Assembly (NCBI RefSeq): GCF_041146795.1
Contig: NC_135181.1
Location: 255,501 to 319,500, forward strand
Length of the DNA stretch: 64,000 bases
Source of the DNA: Maylandia zebra
Lineage: Eukaryota; Chordata; Actinopteri; Cichliformes; Cichlidae
Reading direction: 5' to 3'
Shown: positions 46,189 to 57,352 of the stretch, in pieces
Numbering within the stretch: the stretch's first letter is position 1
How the letters are laid out: each line of letters begins with the position of its first letter
The notes under the pieces: model-generated
What the model saw: the letters and a program-made list of their open reading frames with translations, nothing else
Databases searched by the model: none
Told to the model about the DNA's origin: nothing
Made by a program: the position numbers and the translations under genes

Positions 46189-47131
46189 CTTCTTTCAGAC
46201 GAACCAAATTCTGACAGCTGGATGTCTGTTACTGAAAAAAATCAGATAATGTGGGGGTGGCTGCGTTTCAGTCTGAGGTGGTCACGGCCACCTTCAGCTC
46301 TGGCCCTGTTCCTGTAGGAAATATCTGCTTCTTTAACAGCTACATGTACAACCACCAAGTCACTATTTTTTTTCTGTGCTACACTGTATGAGCCTCCTGT
46401 GTTGGAAGACCAGCTGCTGATGGGGTCTGCGATGACGCAGAAGCAGAAAAGTAAAGTAAAATATAATAATTAAGATTTGAATAACAATACTGTTTATCAT
46501 TTACACTAATAAATCTCTATTTATCCTGAGTAAATAGCGTTTGAATGACTCATGTTGATTATAAGCCTTAATTCCATCGGTTCGTTTAGATTTCTTCAAA
46601 TATATCGTGTTAAAATATTTAAGAACAATTTGCAATCAGCCTTTCTAAGACGCTTATTTTATTTTATTTTATTGATTGGTAAGGTACTGAGCCCAGGATC
46701 TCTTTATTTCGAACTTTTCTCTTGTTTTTTTGCCTTGGTACTTACTTTAACTGCCTCCACCTAAAGAATTCTTATTTAGATATCACACAATCATTTAAAA
46801 TACAAACATGGCATTTTACGTTAAATTCAACATGCGTAATCGCAAATACAACATGTGATGTCCATTTCTGAGGAGCAGATTTTCGAGTCGTTTCAGAGAT
46901 TTAAACTTCCCGTTTTTGTACAAATCGAGAGAGAGAAGAGTCACCGGTGGGAGGAGAGTGCGGGGTTTAATTCACCTTATTCAAAGTTCGTGAGCGCGTG
47001 TTTTGATGGGCAAGCCTTTTGGAGAGCGTGGGGGCTGCGCAATCAGACGGACCCGACTGAACTTCCTTCCTCGCCTGGACCTGAGGGGAGGAAAAAAACG
47101 AAGGAGACGAGAAAAAAAGAGGTCGACGCTT
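45873..47131. other. Upstream region of the first thrombomodulin-like gene
   Basis: Apart from the GATT tract no repeat family or coding exon is recognised. The last 280 bases become GC-rich with GA-rich runs, suiting a proximal promoter. Confidence 0.4.
46105..46188. repeat. (GATT)n microsatellite
   Basis: About 20 GATT units following an AATACAGATTT stretch; possibly an expanded LINE tail. Confidence 0.9.
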
Positions 47132-47138
47132 TTATAAA
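47132..47138 (+). promoter_or_regulatory. TATA box of thrombomodulin-like gene 1
   Basis: TTATAAAT lies 112 bases before the ATG in a GC-rich stretch; a start of transcription near 47162 would give a roughly 80-base leader. Confidence 0.55.
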
Positions 47139-47243
47139 TGGGGACTATGCTCAGCTTTCAGCCGCTGTATCAGCTTCAGGTCGTCAAACACAGACGTTCA
47201 CGCCACCGGAGTCACAATCGGAGGCCTTTTTAAGATCGGCACC

Positions 47244-48791
47244 ATGATTCCGAGAATGCTTCTTTTCTCTCTGCTTTTCCTCTGCGGGCTGCAGGAAGCT
47301 CTCCTCTCTCCGCTCGTACGTTGTTCCAAGAATGCATTTTGTGCTTTCGACGTTCCCGTGGATCTTCGAGGCGCCAAAGAAACGTGTGAGAAATATTCTG
47401 GAAGCTTATATCAGTTCAACTCCAAGGAAGAACTTGGTGATTTAACGACTCTAACCAGACTCAGCGGTAAATACTGGCTCCAGAGCAGCGACGAGACGGG
47501 TCCGAACTGCCCCGTGGTCTCCATGATGGAGGGACAGGGCGCCACAGTGGTGAGGGTTCCGTGTCAAGACCAAAAGCTGGACGGATTTTTCTGCCAGATG
47601 ACCGAGTATTGCAGTCCGTTGAATGCGTCGCCAGGCACAGCTGTGAACTACACCTTAGAGACCTTTAAGTTCGGTTATTCGGAGGTTTTTCCACTGGGAA
47701 CCACGGCTGAAGAACGAAAGCTCGGTGGTAAATATCCAGACTCGAAGCACTTGTGCTACGACAAGTGGCTGAAAGCTCCGTGGAAATGTGAGGTGATGGG
47801 TGGAGGCTGCGAGCACGAGTGCGATTCTTCAGTACCCGGCTGCGTCTGTCCCACCGGGCTCGTCCTCCATCGTAATAACGTCTCTTGCTCCACGGGCCCG
47901 TGCACAGAGTGCGCGCAAGGATCCCAGCGGGAGGGTGACAGCTTCCAGTGCAAGTGCAACAAAGGCCACGACCTGGGCCAGGGGGGGAAGAGCTCCGTGG
48001 AGGCGGATGAATGTAAGGCATGCACAGCTGATCAGATGTGTGTGAGTACGCGCGAGGGCCATGAGTGCAGGTGCAGATTTCGCGGCTTCGTTTTGGAGGA
48101 GGGAGAGTGCCTAAATCTAACGATCTGTAAATCCTGCGAGCACGACTGCGCTAAAGTCAACGGGGAGTACCGGTGTGTGTGCCGGCGCGACTACATGGTG
48201 TCACCGTCAGACCCCACCAAGTGTACGCTGAACTGCACCGAGAGGGACTGCAGATGCAGCTCATCGGCAGGCTGCGAATGCCTCGATGGCTACGTTAAAG
48301 ACAACGTGAACGGCACAGACTTTTGCACAGATATAGACGAATGCGAGGCTCAGCGTATGTGTGACCACGTGTGTGAAAACTTCTTCGGTGGTTACAGGTG
48401 TCGCTGCCGCGAAGGCTTCCAGCTGCGGGACAATGGCAAGTGCGTGAGCCTGTCCGAGGAGCAGGAGGAAGAAGACGATGGCTCAGGCTCTCCCTCTCTG
48501 AGCGTCACATCAACCGGTGAGCCGACCAGCGCTCACCCGGCTTCACTGCCCCCCTACATCAAAACCGGCAGCGTCCTGGGCATCGCCGTGTTCATCGTGC
48601 TGGTTGGCGTGCTGCTGGTTTTCCTGCTGAGGAACATCTTTAAACGTTGCGGCAGTCTTGAACTCCCACCCCTCAAACGACCAGATATAGATATCTTCTA
48701 TCTGCAGCAGGTGACCACGGAGACCTACAAGAGGCTGTCCTTCGACAAGCAGATTAAAAATGACACCCAGAAACTTGAACTGAACCTGTGA
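47244..48791 (+). CDS. Thrombomodulin-like receptor, divergent paralogue (515 aa)
   Basis: A single-exon type I membrane protein. The signal peptide is about residues 1-21 (MIPRMLLFSLLFLCGLQ). A shortened C-type lectin-like region (about 25-115) keeps CAF...C and VPCQD...GFFCQ, but the WIGL block is replaced by YWLQSS. An intermediate segment ends DSKHLCYDKW. Six EGF modules follow. Only the last starts with the calcium-binding DIDEC, and EGF5 is short (DCRCSSSAGCECLDGY). An acidic stretch EEQEEEDDGSGS, suited to glycosaminoglycan attachment, precedes a Pro/Thr/Ser stalk. The membrane span is about 441-462 and the cytoplasmic tail about 53 residues. EGF4-6 of thrombomodulin bind thrombin and protein C; whether this paralogue does is unknown. 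A relative such as CD93 is possible, but the EGF5-EGF6 pattern favours thrombomodulin. Confidence 0.85.
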   Translation: MIPRMLLFSLLFLCGLQEALLSPLVRCSKNAFCAFDVPVDLRGAKETCEKYSGSLYQFNSKEELGDLTTLTRLSGKYWLQSSDETGPNCPVVSMMEGQGATVVRVPCQDQKLDGFFCQMTEYCSPLNASPGTAVNYTLETFKFGYSEVFPLGTTAEERKLGGKYPDSKHLCYDKWLKAPWKCEVMGGGCEHECDSSVPGCVCPTGLVLHRNNVSCSTGPCTECAQGSQREGDSFQCKCNKGHDLGQGGKSSVEADECKACTADQMCVSTREGHECRCRFRGFVLEEGECLNLTICKSCEHDCAKVNGEYRCVCRRDYMVSPSDPTKCTLNCTERDCRCSSSAGCECLDGYVKDNVNGTDFCTDIDECEAQRMCDHVCENFFGGYRCRCREGFQLRDNGKCVSLSEEQEEEDDGSGSPSLSVTSTGEPTSAHPASLPPYIKTGSVLGIAVFIVLVGVLLVFLLRNIFKRCGSLELPPLKRPDIDIFYLQQVTTETYKRLSFDKQIKNDTQKLELNL

Positions 48792-48867
48792 AGTCGCACA
48801 GCTGAGCCTTCATTTCAAGTCAAACGCACTGGTTTCTCCGCGGAGAGGCTTCATAGCCCAGCACTGC

Positions 48868-48873
48868 AATAAA
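48868..48873 (+). terminator. Polyadenylation signal of gene 1
   Basis: AATAAA shortly after the stop codon; alternative later signals are possible. Confidence 0.5.
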
Positions 48874-50227
48874 TGGCACATAGTAAATTTAGAGTATAGA
48901 CGCTGCACATTAAGATATTCATCTGAATGTTTTCTACATGGGAGCACAGTTACTGGCCTATGGTTTGTATTCCACTAAAACACATTCTGCTCAGTTTATG
49001 GGGTGTCATTTGTGCCAAAATTATGCTGACAAGCGTGGAGTCATTTATTTCTTGTCTACTTTGAGCAAAATTGTTTTCGCATGCAGGCTGTTTGAGTTAA
49101 CCCTCACAGCACCTTTAATTTTGCTCTCCTGCATTGTTCAGCATGTGGGCCCGATGTGCCGCTTGAGCGTTATGTCTTTCTTCTAGTTATTTGTAAAGAA
49201 AACATATTTTTGAATTGTATGTAATAATATCCAGAATAAGAATTCATTTTTCAACAACTGCTCAAACAAAATCCAGAAAAATATACAAAAAAATAGTTTT
49301 CAATTAAATATTAGATGGAACTGCAAAAAGATGTTGGAAGATGTTGTGAAAAATCATCGCACAGTCTGTTTGTTAAAATAGTGTGGCACAGATTAATTCA
49401 GGATTCGATTCAAAGTTGAAAAGCAGAAACAAATGCTTCATCGGATATATTCAGACATCATTTTGGCACAGGTGGATAAATTACCGACAGTTTGCAGTAA
49501 TGTATAAATGATACTATGATGGAAGAAATCTGACAGTAATGGTACTGAAAAGTTTATCTATAGCTAGAGTCCCATTCCAAATAAGCTCATAACAGCCATG
49601 CTGTTACAAGGCGATCCATCTTATTGGTCCTCAAGAAAATGCTTTTGTATTTGAGGAGTTAAACCTTGCGGTCACTCTCCAGTTTTGAAGGAGCTACTGT
49701 TGCTCTTTGTAGCCTTAACGACTTACCGTGACTGACGTTTGCTCACAAAATTGGCCCCAAACATAAGACATTTTGGAGTGAATCGCCAAATTCTCTTTAT
49801 GTATGATTTCCCTGGATGTAAAACTTTGATTATTATGTTTTTTTTTTGTGGACATGAGGAATGTCCATAAAAAAATTCCCTTGAATTCCCTTGAATAAAA
49901 GAGGGAAGAAATAGTATTCTAATGGAGACTCTTTGTGTATCAGAAACAAACATTTTGTCATGTCTGTGCAATCCTAATGCTCGCATCATACGAGGTTGAA
50001 TGTTATGGTCTTTGCTGTGTAACAGAGCGATCTGGACTGATCATGAATGTAAATCTGTGCTGCTATGGTTTTGTATATAAAATACCACTCTGTGCAACTG
50101 TTAGCTTTCACTTGTTACTGTCTTTGCTAATTTTGGAGTCAATATTACCCTTTTTCTTTCCTCATATTTTATTTTTTTAGACAAACCTGGTGTAACACTG
50201 TTTAAATTGCTATTAAATGGTTAACTT

Positions 50228-50310
50228 TCAGAATCAGAAACTTTATTGTCATTGTCACAGGTACAACGAAATTAAGAATGGTCCCCGATCATTGCATCAT
50301 CCCTAGTAAT
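50228..50310. repeat. Short interspersed fragment (CTTTATTGTCATTGTCACAGG)
   Basis: AGAATCAGAAACTTTATTGTCA..GGTACAACGAAATTAAGAATGG is a widespread fish repeat fragment as I recall it; no boundaries visible. Confidence 0.5.
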
Positions 50311-52027
50311 ATCAAAATATAAATAAAACAATAAAATTCAATAAATAAAATACTTAAAATACTAATAAGACGTAACAGTAAACATTCACACTGGTCCAAA
50401 GGCCACAGGACTCTTTGGGAACTCAAGAGTCCTTTAAAGTCACACAAGACGGGCTGATAAATGTGCACTTGTTTTGCATGTGATAAATCAGTGATCATGC
50501 AAACCAAAGTGAAATATTTTGATAAATGTGTTATCATTTCTCTGGTTTTACCATTTCTGCTGCCTGTGTCAGAGCTGGGGTCACACTCAGACACATTGTC
50601 AGTGTTAGCAGTGAAAAAAAAAGATGTACGCCTCTGGGTGTGAAAAGCAAAAGATAACACAAAGGGAACAAATGCAGGGGGATAAAGGTATGTTTCCATC
50701 AACAATTACTGTATTTTATGACCTCATTAAAGATAAGAATCAAACAAGCAGACCAGAGAACATATGTGATGTTCATGTGTGAGTCATGTTCCTACATAGT
50801 CCTGATGCTTTCATCCTGTAATGTAAAAATGCTGCATTAGCTAAAGTTATACTATAAGGATAAGTTGTTACTGATTTGGCTGCTTTTTCTGGAATAAATG
50901 TAACCATGGATTCCTGACCCGACGGACTGTGCTAGTCACATAGTCAGAGGGATGTCCTCTGATCCTCAGCATATCCCACTGACGTGCTATGTAACCTGCA
51001 TTGTGTCTTTATGAATCAGAACCTCTGATTTCTTTGCAGTTATAGTCCAAAATTGTTACACTTCAGTTAGCTGTTTCATTTAGTAAGACCGACTTTGGGT
51101 CTTGTTCCCTTGCAAAAGTTACAGTTTGCTATAAGTTTTTAAAATAAACTCAACTCATTCCATCACGTGTCCCCAGGAGCACTGTCAGAATATTTGGAAG
51201 CAACAAACAACAACAAAGCCGCCGTGATGCTCCCCCATGACGACAGAACAATGGGTGAGTGTTTCCTACAGATTAATATGGACTAGCCTGTGAGATATGT
51301 TTATCACTAACAAATGCATTTGCTTTTAATATGACATATTTGTTGTTTTTATTCCATCTCTGAAAAGTGAAGAGCTCTTTTCCCTACAAATAGTTGGTCT
51401 TTCAATTTTTCTTTTCTATCCTTTTTATATAAGAAAATGATTTTTAGGTTTGTGTTAAATTGCATTTGATATATCCTCTTTGGTCAAGCTGACGGAAAAG
51501 CTTCAAATCAAACTATGCGCAGGGCTCCATAACAACTTGGGCCTGCTCTGAGGGCATCATAGAGCACACAACAACAGAGCCAAGCAAAAATGCATGGAAT
51601 TCTGCTTTTAAAAGGCTTATCTCTTGTCTTACATGAAAGTCAACTCTTTACAGCTGTTAATTTCGTTCTTATTCTACCTTGTTGTGAGATAGTAATACTT
51701 GAATGCCCAAAAAAAACATGTAAAAACTGTAGAACCTGAGGGAAGCGGGGTTAAAACATCTGACCCCAGAAATGCTGCTCGATAACAGACATGCTACATG
51801 GAGAGAGATGGGAGGGGTTTATTGCAAACAGAGGGGAGGGGTCCGTTTGATGACCTCCGCCCCCCTTACGTGCACACGGCTTCGCTGCGTAAGTGCGTAA
51901 AAGCCGTGCGTAATTGTGGGGATGTGGTCTAGCCCGCTCAGAGAGCTGAGGGGCAAAGTGAGGAGCAGCCGGCTGATTAAGAGCGACTTCCTTCCTCTGT
52001 CGGGACACTGACATGGAGTTGATGGGC

Positions 52028-52034
52028 TATAAAT
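52028..52034 (+). promoter_or_regulatory. TATA box of the thrombomodulin gene
   Basis: TATAAAT overlaps an in-frame ATG at 52033. Transcription would start about 30 bases downstream, so that ATG cannot be in the mRNA and the real start is 52120. Confidence 0.65.
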
Positions 52035-52119
52035 GCCAGCTAAAGGGTTCTTCACACAAACAGGCCCATACTCTGACGGGACGCACATAAACTTGAAGGA
52101 AGACAGCCGAGGGTCAAAC

Positions 52120-53754
52120 ATGAATCCTGTCCTGCAGTTGGCGGTCCTGCTGCTGCTCTCGCTGGTGAACAGAGTCGGCAGTATAGCCCCGAGTGGGGGG
52201 TACTGTATCAATAACCAGTGTTTTGCTGTGTTCAGAGACCCTAACGATTTCAGCAGAGCGCAAAATGAATGTAGAGATCAAGAGGGGCAACTAATGACCG
52301 TGCGCTCATCTGTAGAACACGATGTTCTTTCTGTTCTGCTGGGAAACTTTAAGGGGAGCTTCTGGATCGGTTTACATCGACCACTCCGCTGCCCAGACCC
52401 CGTTGCCAGGCTGAGGGGCTACGAGTGGGTAACTAAAGACGACGAGAGTGACTTCTCAAACTGGCTGCCAGACTTTAACATGAACTGCTCTTCTCAGCGC
52501 TGCGTCTCAGTTTCCCCAGAATTGGACTTCAGATGGAGCCAGAAACCGTGCCAGGATCAGGCCGCCGGGTTTCTCTGTGAGTACACCAGCGTTGGCATGT
52601 GCCAAAGTCAAGAAGAGTCACCGGGAGAGACTGTCATGTACACCACTCCGTATGGGTTTGTGGTCAGAGACTTGCTGTCTGCGCCTCCTGGAAGCACCGC
52701 TCTCCGGATGCCATCTGAGACCAAATATCTGTGCTACGCAGAGATGTGGCAGCCGGCGCCCTGGAACTGCGAGATGGACGAAGGCGGGTGTGAATATAAA
52801 TGCACGGAGAGTCCTAACAAGATGCCTTCGTGCTACTGCCCACCAGGAAAAACCCTTAATCCTGCGAATAAAGTGACCTGCGAGCAGCAGCTCGTGGGAG
52901 ACCCGTGTCTGGCGCTGAGCTGCGAGCAGATCTGCTACATGAACGGAGACTCCTACGCGTGCATGTGTGATCGTGGCTTTCAGCTGGCGGATGACGGCAG
53001 GTCGTGCGTGGACTTCAATGACTGCAACGACCCGCGGCAGTGTCCCGGGGAGAACTCCGTGTGTGTCAACAAACCCGGCGGGTTCGAATGCATCTGCAAG
53101 GCGGGATACTCCACGCGCAACGGCCAGTGCGTCGACGTGAACGAGTGCGTGTCTGGTCCGTGTGAGCATGAGTGTCACAACACCCACGGTAGCTACAAGT
53201 GCTCGTGTTATGATGGATACCGAGTGGACCCGAAGTCAGCGAATAAGTGCAAGCTGTTCTGCGGGAAGGAGGAATGCCCCGCGGAGTGTGACCCGAACAA
53301 TAATTTCCAGTGTTACTGTCCCGACGGCTACGTAGTCGAGGAGAGAGTGGACAGTACCGTGTGCATAGACATGGACGAATGCAGTGACCTTTACTGCGAA
53401 CAGAAATGTCAGAACACATTCGGGAGCTACGTGTGCTTCTGCTCTCTGGGATATGTGCTAGTGGACGGATACAAGTGCGTAGAAAGCGATGACGACAGCT
53501 CTGAAGGGACATCGGCACCAGACACTCCCACTACCGTATCGGTACCATATCCAGATCCAACCAGGCAGCCCTCGGGGGGAGTGCCACCGGGGGGTCTGGT
53601 GGGAATAATAATTTTCACTGCGGTTTTTATCGTTCTCGTGGTCTTTCTGGCGGATCGCGCCATCAGACGCAGGGCGAAGAGGACGAACAGCATTGCGCTC
53701 AAAGCTGAGGAGGGCGAGGATCACGGCTTCCATCAAGTGAAAGCTGAAAGCTGA
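52120..53754 (+). CDS. thbd: Thrombomodulin (544 aa)
   Basis: A single-exon type I membrane glycoprotein. The signal peptide is about residues 1-23 (MNPVLQLAVLLLLSLVNRV). An intact C-type lectin-like domain spans about 26-155, with FWIGLHRP, YEWVTKDDESDFSNWLPD and CVSVSPE...C. A linker ends with KYLCYAEMWQPAPWNC. Six EGF modules follow; three open with calcium-binding DFNDC, DVNEC and DMDEC. EGF5 (CPAECDPNNNFQCYCPDGYVVEE) closely recalls mammalian thrombomodulin EGF5. Then come a Ser/Thr/Pro stalk, a membrane span at about 491-512 and a basic start to a 32-residue tail. Thrombomodulin on endothelium binds thrombin through EGF5-6 and, with EGF4, redirects it to activate protein C. I chose the ATG at 52120 (A at -3, followed by the signal peptide) over 52033, which overlaps the TATA box. 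Intronless, like mammalian THBD. Confidence 0.88.
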   Translation: MNPVLQLAVLLLLSLVNRVGSIAPSGGYCINNQCFAVFRDPNDFSRAQNECRDQEGQLMTVRSSVEHDVLSVLLGNFKGSFWIGLHRPLRCPDPVARLRGYEWVTKDDESDFSNWLPDFNMNCSSQRCVSVSPELDFRWSQKPCQDQAAGFLCEYTSVGMCQSQEESPGETVMYTTPYGFVVRDLLSAPPGSTALRMPSETKYLCYAEMWQPAPWNCEMDEGGCEYKCTESPNKMPSCYCPPGKTLNPANKVTCEQQLVGDPCLALSCEQICYMNGDSYACMCDRGFQLADDGRSCVDFNDCNDPRQCPGENSVCVNKPGGFECICKAGYSTRNGQCVDVNECVSGPCEHECHNTHGSYKCSCYDGYRVDPKSANKCKLFCGKEECPAECDPNNNFQCYCPDGYVVEERVDSTVCIDMDECSDLYCEQKCQNTFGSYVCFCSLGYVLVDGYKCVESDDDSSEGTSAPDTPTTVSVPYPDPTRQPSGGVPPGGLVGIIIFTAVFIVLVVFLADRAIRRRAKRTNSIALKAEEGEDHGFHQVKAES

Positions 53755-53981
53755 GCCAAGCAGAGACGGTTTAAGCATGACACGTGAATGTACAGTGAGA
53801 GGTTTACCGGAACTTTGCAGATTGCATTAACAGTGGAAGGAAAAGGGAAAGTGTCCACAGCACTGCAGAAATATTACATGTTACAAACAGTTTTTTTTGT
53901 GGAAGGACATGCCCTTCATTTTATTTACCATTCAGGTACAGATGCCATGTGATGACAAAGGACTTCAAATTCTAAAATATT

Positions 53982-53987
53982 AATAAA
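53982..53987 (+). terminator. Polyadenylation signal of thbd
   Basis: AATAAA 228 bases after the stop, followed by TGTTTTTG and CTGGGGCTTCTTTTTCCC GU/U-rich sequence. Confidence 0.65.
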
Positions 53988-53994
53988 TGTTTTT

Positions 53995-56900
53995 GAAAAC
54001 GTAAATGTCTGGGGCTTCTTTTTCCCTTTTAACCTTTTTTCTGAATCGATAGAAAACAGCATGTCACCCTTTGAATGCACAGCATCCTAAACCCACCACT
54101 AAATCGCTCACTTTGTTGGCAAAACCTTAAACACTTTTGCCTTGTTGGAAATAGTTTGCAGATCTTGTTTGATCTTACTGTAAACAGATTTTGCACAAAG
54201 CTGGCATCAGGAAGCAGAAGTTAAACATATCTACAGCACAGACGTCATTTACTAAATATAATGACCGGAAATACCTTCACTATAAGCCAGCAAGAGTGAG
54301 CTCACACTTGATACCAATATTGAATGGGAACAATCTAAGAGGCAGATAAAGAAGAGTGCCACAGAAGGAGGGGAGAGATGAGAAGGGTCATTTCAGTGGA
54401 AATTTGAGCAACTGTGATAAATTGTGTTCTTGAGAATTGAATGCAACCCCACATGAATTTTTTTAAGGAAGTGTACAAATAAAAATAATTTCACCATTCT
54501 TTCCTGAAATAAGTGTTTGGCCTATTTAAATGAACTCACTGATGAAAGCGCTCATTGTCATATTTTCCTAATAAACTTTACAAAAGCATTAATCAGTTAG
54601 TTTCCCAACAAAACACTAGATCTATAGCAACCACTCAACATACTCATGTTTCCAGTATCAGTATTATAACATCTGAAGGATTAACTTGTGAAGTCAAGCT
54701 TAGTGTTTTTAGGGACTACATTAAGAGTTAATGTCAGATAAATAACTGCATAAATATTTAGGCAGAATAACACACTTGTAAATTCACAATATCATTCTGA
54801 CATTACATATCTGTGTCTTATTTATTCACATAGTTATTTATTTCATCTTGACCTATTTATTTATTTAATTTTGAACACTTTGGAGTTCCATAGTAAATAT
54901 GCCACCATGATGAAAAGTAAGTGGTGAATATTTTGTTTAGCAAAATCTCCCAAAGCAGTTCTTCATCACGTAATACACTCAGTGCTGATGTGTGGTGTCT
55001 GTGTGCTTATTTCTTAGATAATGAATGATTGACACGGTCCTTTAATCATACAGAGATGTGTGATTATTTATATGAACAACATCTACGTGATGTGGAGGGA
55101 GAAAAGTTTGAAACTCGCCACCTTATAAGTAAATGATATAAAACATAAACATTTACTGTTGGGTTTTACCAAAAATACAAAAATAAACTGACAAAAATTA
55201 CTGGAATATCTTATGATTGGTTAAGACGTTTGTCTTGGCAGTGGTGAAAAGAAGGGCAATGGCCTTCCTTGTTTTCACGCACAGCTTGACTGCGCCATCA
55301 TGTGGAGACAATGGTGACTTACAGCCTCAGGAAGGACCCAGCATAGTGTTTCCAGTGACGAGTCACACACAGGGAGGCTGCATAGGAGGATGGAGAGATG
55401 ACGATTCTAAGGACTGACTGAATCGTCAGGGTCCCTGAGTCCCTGAGACACCTGGTTGAAGTTGTGTACCTCCAAAAGAGCAGCAGGTCAGCTGCTCACA
55501 GCCTGTACACAATAGACAATAAGCAATAGAAATTATTGTGAGTTATGAGTCTTTTCCCCCACACTGAGCCATTACAGCCAATTTTAATGTTCCCACATCT
55601 GCTGAATCCACTTTAACCTCTGACTGTACACATTTTCCACCCTCTACCATGTGGGCTAAATTTTTATTTTCCTTCTTTTTCTTCTGATTCAAGCTGAGCA
55701 TAATTAGAATAAAAAAGTTAGACTAAGGTTTGTATTCCAATCTCCTGATATTATTTTACCATCATGTTAATATAGCACAGAGAAATAGAAACATCATGCA
55801 AAGAGCTACTTTATACTTTCTTGAGTACATTTCAGAGCCTGTACTTTTTTACTTTTACCCGAGTAAAGAATTTCAATCAGTACCTCAACTTTTAACAGTA
55901 GTATTTGTACTTCTACTTAAGTACCGAATGTTTGTACTTTTGTGACACTGTTGAGCTCATGTTATTCCATTATAAATATATTATGATTAACATATAAAAT
56001 AAGCACAGTGCTGGTGTGTAGTGCTGTTACATTCATTTTTAAAAGAAATATTATTCATTTGATTTTTTTTTTTAACTTAAAAGTCAACAAGAGCAACACA
56101 AACCCCTGACCTATTAAAATGTCTTTTTGTTCCTCATTTCCTCTGAATAAATCCTGAGCAGGCTCAATGAGATGGAGGAACAACACAGTGACAAACCCGA
56201 CTGCTGAAGTTCTGTATGAACTGGAAAAACTACGAACATCCAAGGAAAAGCTGAGTTTATTTTCCTCAAAGCTCAGATGGAACATGTGGCTCTTCCCCTA
56301 GCTTCTTGTGTCACTTTACAGTTTTGCCATATTATTGTGTTATTTGTTGAAATTTAGGGTCTGTGAGCAAAAGCAGAAGTTTTTGCTCGGGAAGTAACTG
56401 TGACCTCATTTTCAGAGGTTTCTTGGACATCTAATGGTTGTGAAATATGTCCAACTTTTCTCTTCTACTTAAACAACAGAGCACCTTGAGCACAGAGGAG
56501 AAAAAGGTGTGCACTGAGGATGATTTTGAATTTTGAGTGTTGTCAGACTGACAACAGTCTGGGGATTAACAGTATATAGAAAATGAACACAAGGATCAGA
56601 TTGTACTTTGCTCCTCATTGTCTTTGAAAAAACAAGAGCAGACAAAACCAATTCAGTAAATGCACTTTTATGTGTTTGGTATAGTAATCTGTCTTAATCT
56701 GTTTTTATTTTAACGTTTTATTTCCTATATGGGGAAAGTCGTGTCAGCCTTGTGCTGAGAGGGCTCTGGTCGTCTGCGCACCGCTTTACAGTCAGGAAAT
56801 CTTGTCTCACATCACTTTATACTGTAAGACAAAGACCCTACAGTGTTGCTCTAGGACAAATGTTTGCTCAGATTTACTGATGTAGTAAATGCAATTTGGT

Positions 56901-57260
56901 AATCAAAGGCGAGTTTGTGGCCATAACTGACTACATATACATGCTGTATCATGAGTGGGCAGACAAGGATGTAAATAAAGGAGAAGAAAAGCCAATATTA
57001 CAGTATGGCAGACACTCTGCTTGGTAGCTTTGACGGGGCTCGGGTGGTCCTCTGGTGGTACTTTTCTGCATTCAAAATGACATAAATTTTAACATAAACT
57101 GACTGAGATTTTTCACAGTAAGTGTGATCAGTAGCCTTTTATATTTAAATACATACATGTTACATACTAATATAACCAGAACAGAGCATAACAGTGTTGC
57201 GTAAAAGAAGGCAAAGTTTACAAAGGAAGGAGAGATTTGTTCACTTGGGAAATTGCGAAA
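53995..57260. other. Intergenic region, no gene recognised
   Basis: AT-rich, with only short chance frames. A stretch near 55835-55935 (TTACTTTTACCCGAGTAAAG, TACTTCTACTTAAGTACC) resembles a common fish repeat of ACTTTTACTTGAGTA motifs. Confidence 0.45.
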
Positions 57261-57269
57261 TTGTCGTTT

Positions 57270-57352
57270 TGTCAGACTGGAGAAGATCAACTCTCAGTCC
57301 AGACAGAGCGAGGTGGTGCAGGTTTGAACGGGTTTGTCGCTTCGTCCGGTAC
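57270..57352 (+). other. Putative non-coding first exon of an unidentified gene
   Basis: A GC-richer segment ends in a strong splice donor (GGTACAG|GTAAGA, exon end 57352). The next credible acceptor/ATG exon is at 58923. The start is approximate; no TATA box is evident. Confidence 0.45.

Larger units (their letters stand above)
48792..52027. other. 3' UTR of gene 1 and intergenic region
   Basis: A first polyadenylation signal AATAAA lies at 48868-48873, 77 bases after the stop. AT-rich sequence to about 50,220 may be an extended 3' UTR. Nothing coding is recognised. The last 300 bases before 52028 are GC-richer and form the promoter of the next gene. Confidence 0.45.

Noticed and set aside
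52033-52119. N-terminal extension of thbd
   Set aside because: Its ATG overlaps the TATA box and the segment is not signal-like.
52618-53187. Minus-strand frame of 189 codons inside thbd
   Set aside because: Antisense shadow of the GC-rich EGF-coding region.
57236-57262. GGGAAATTGCGAAATTG as an interferon-response or NF-kB site
   Set aside because: Spacing and core do not fit the consensus well enough.
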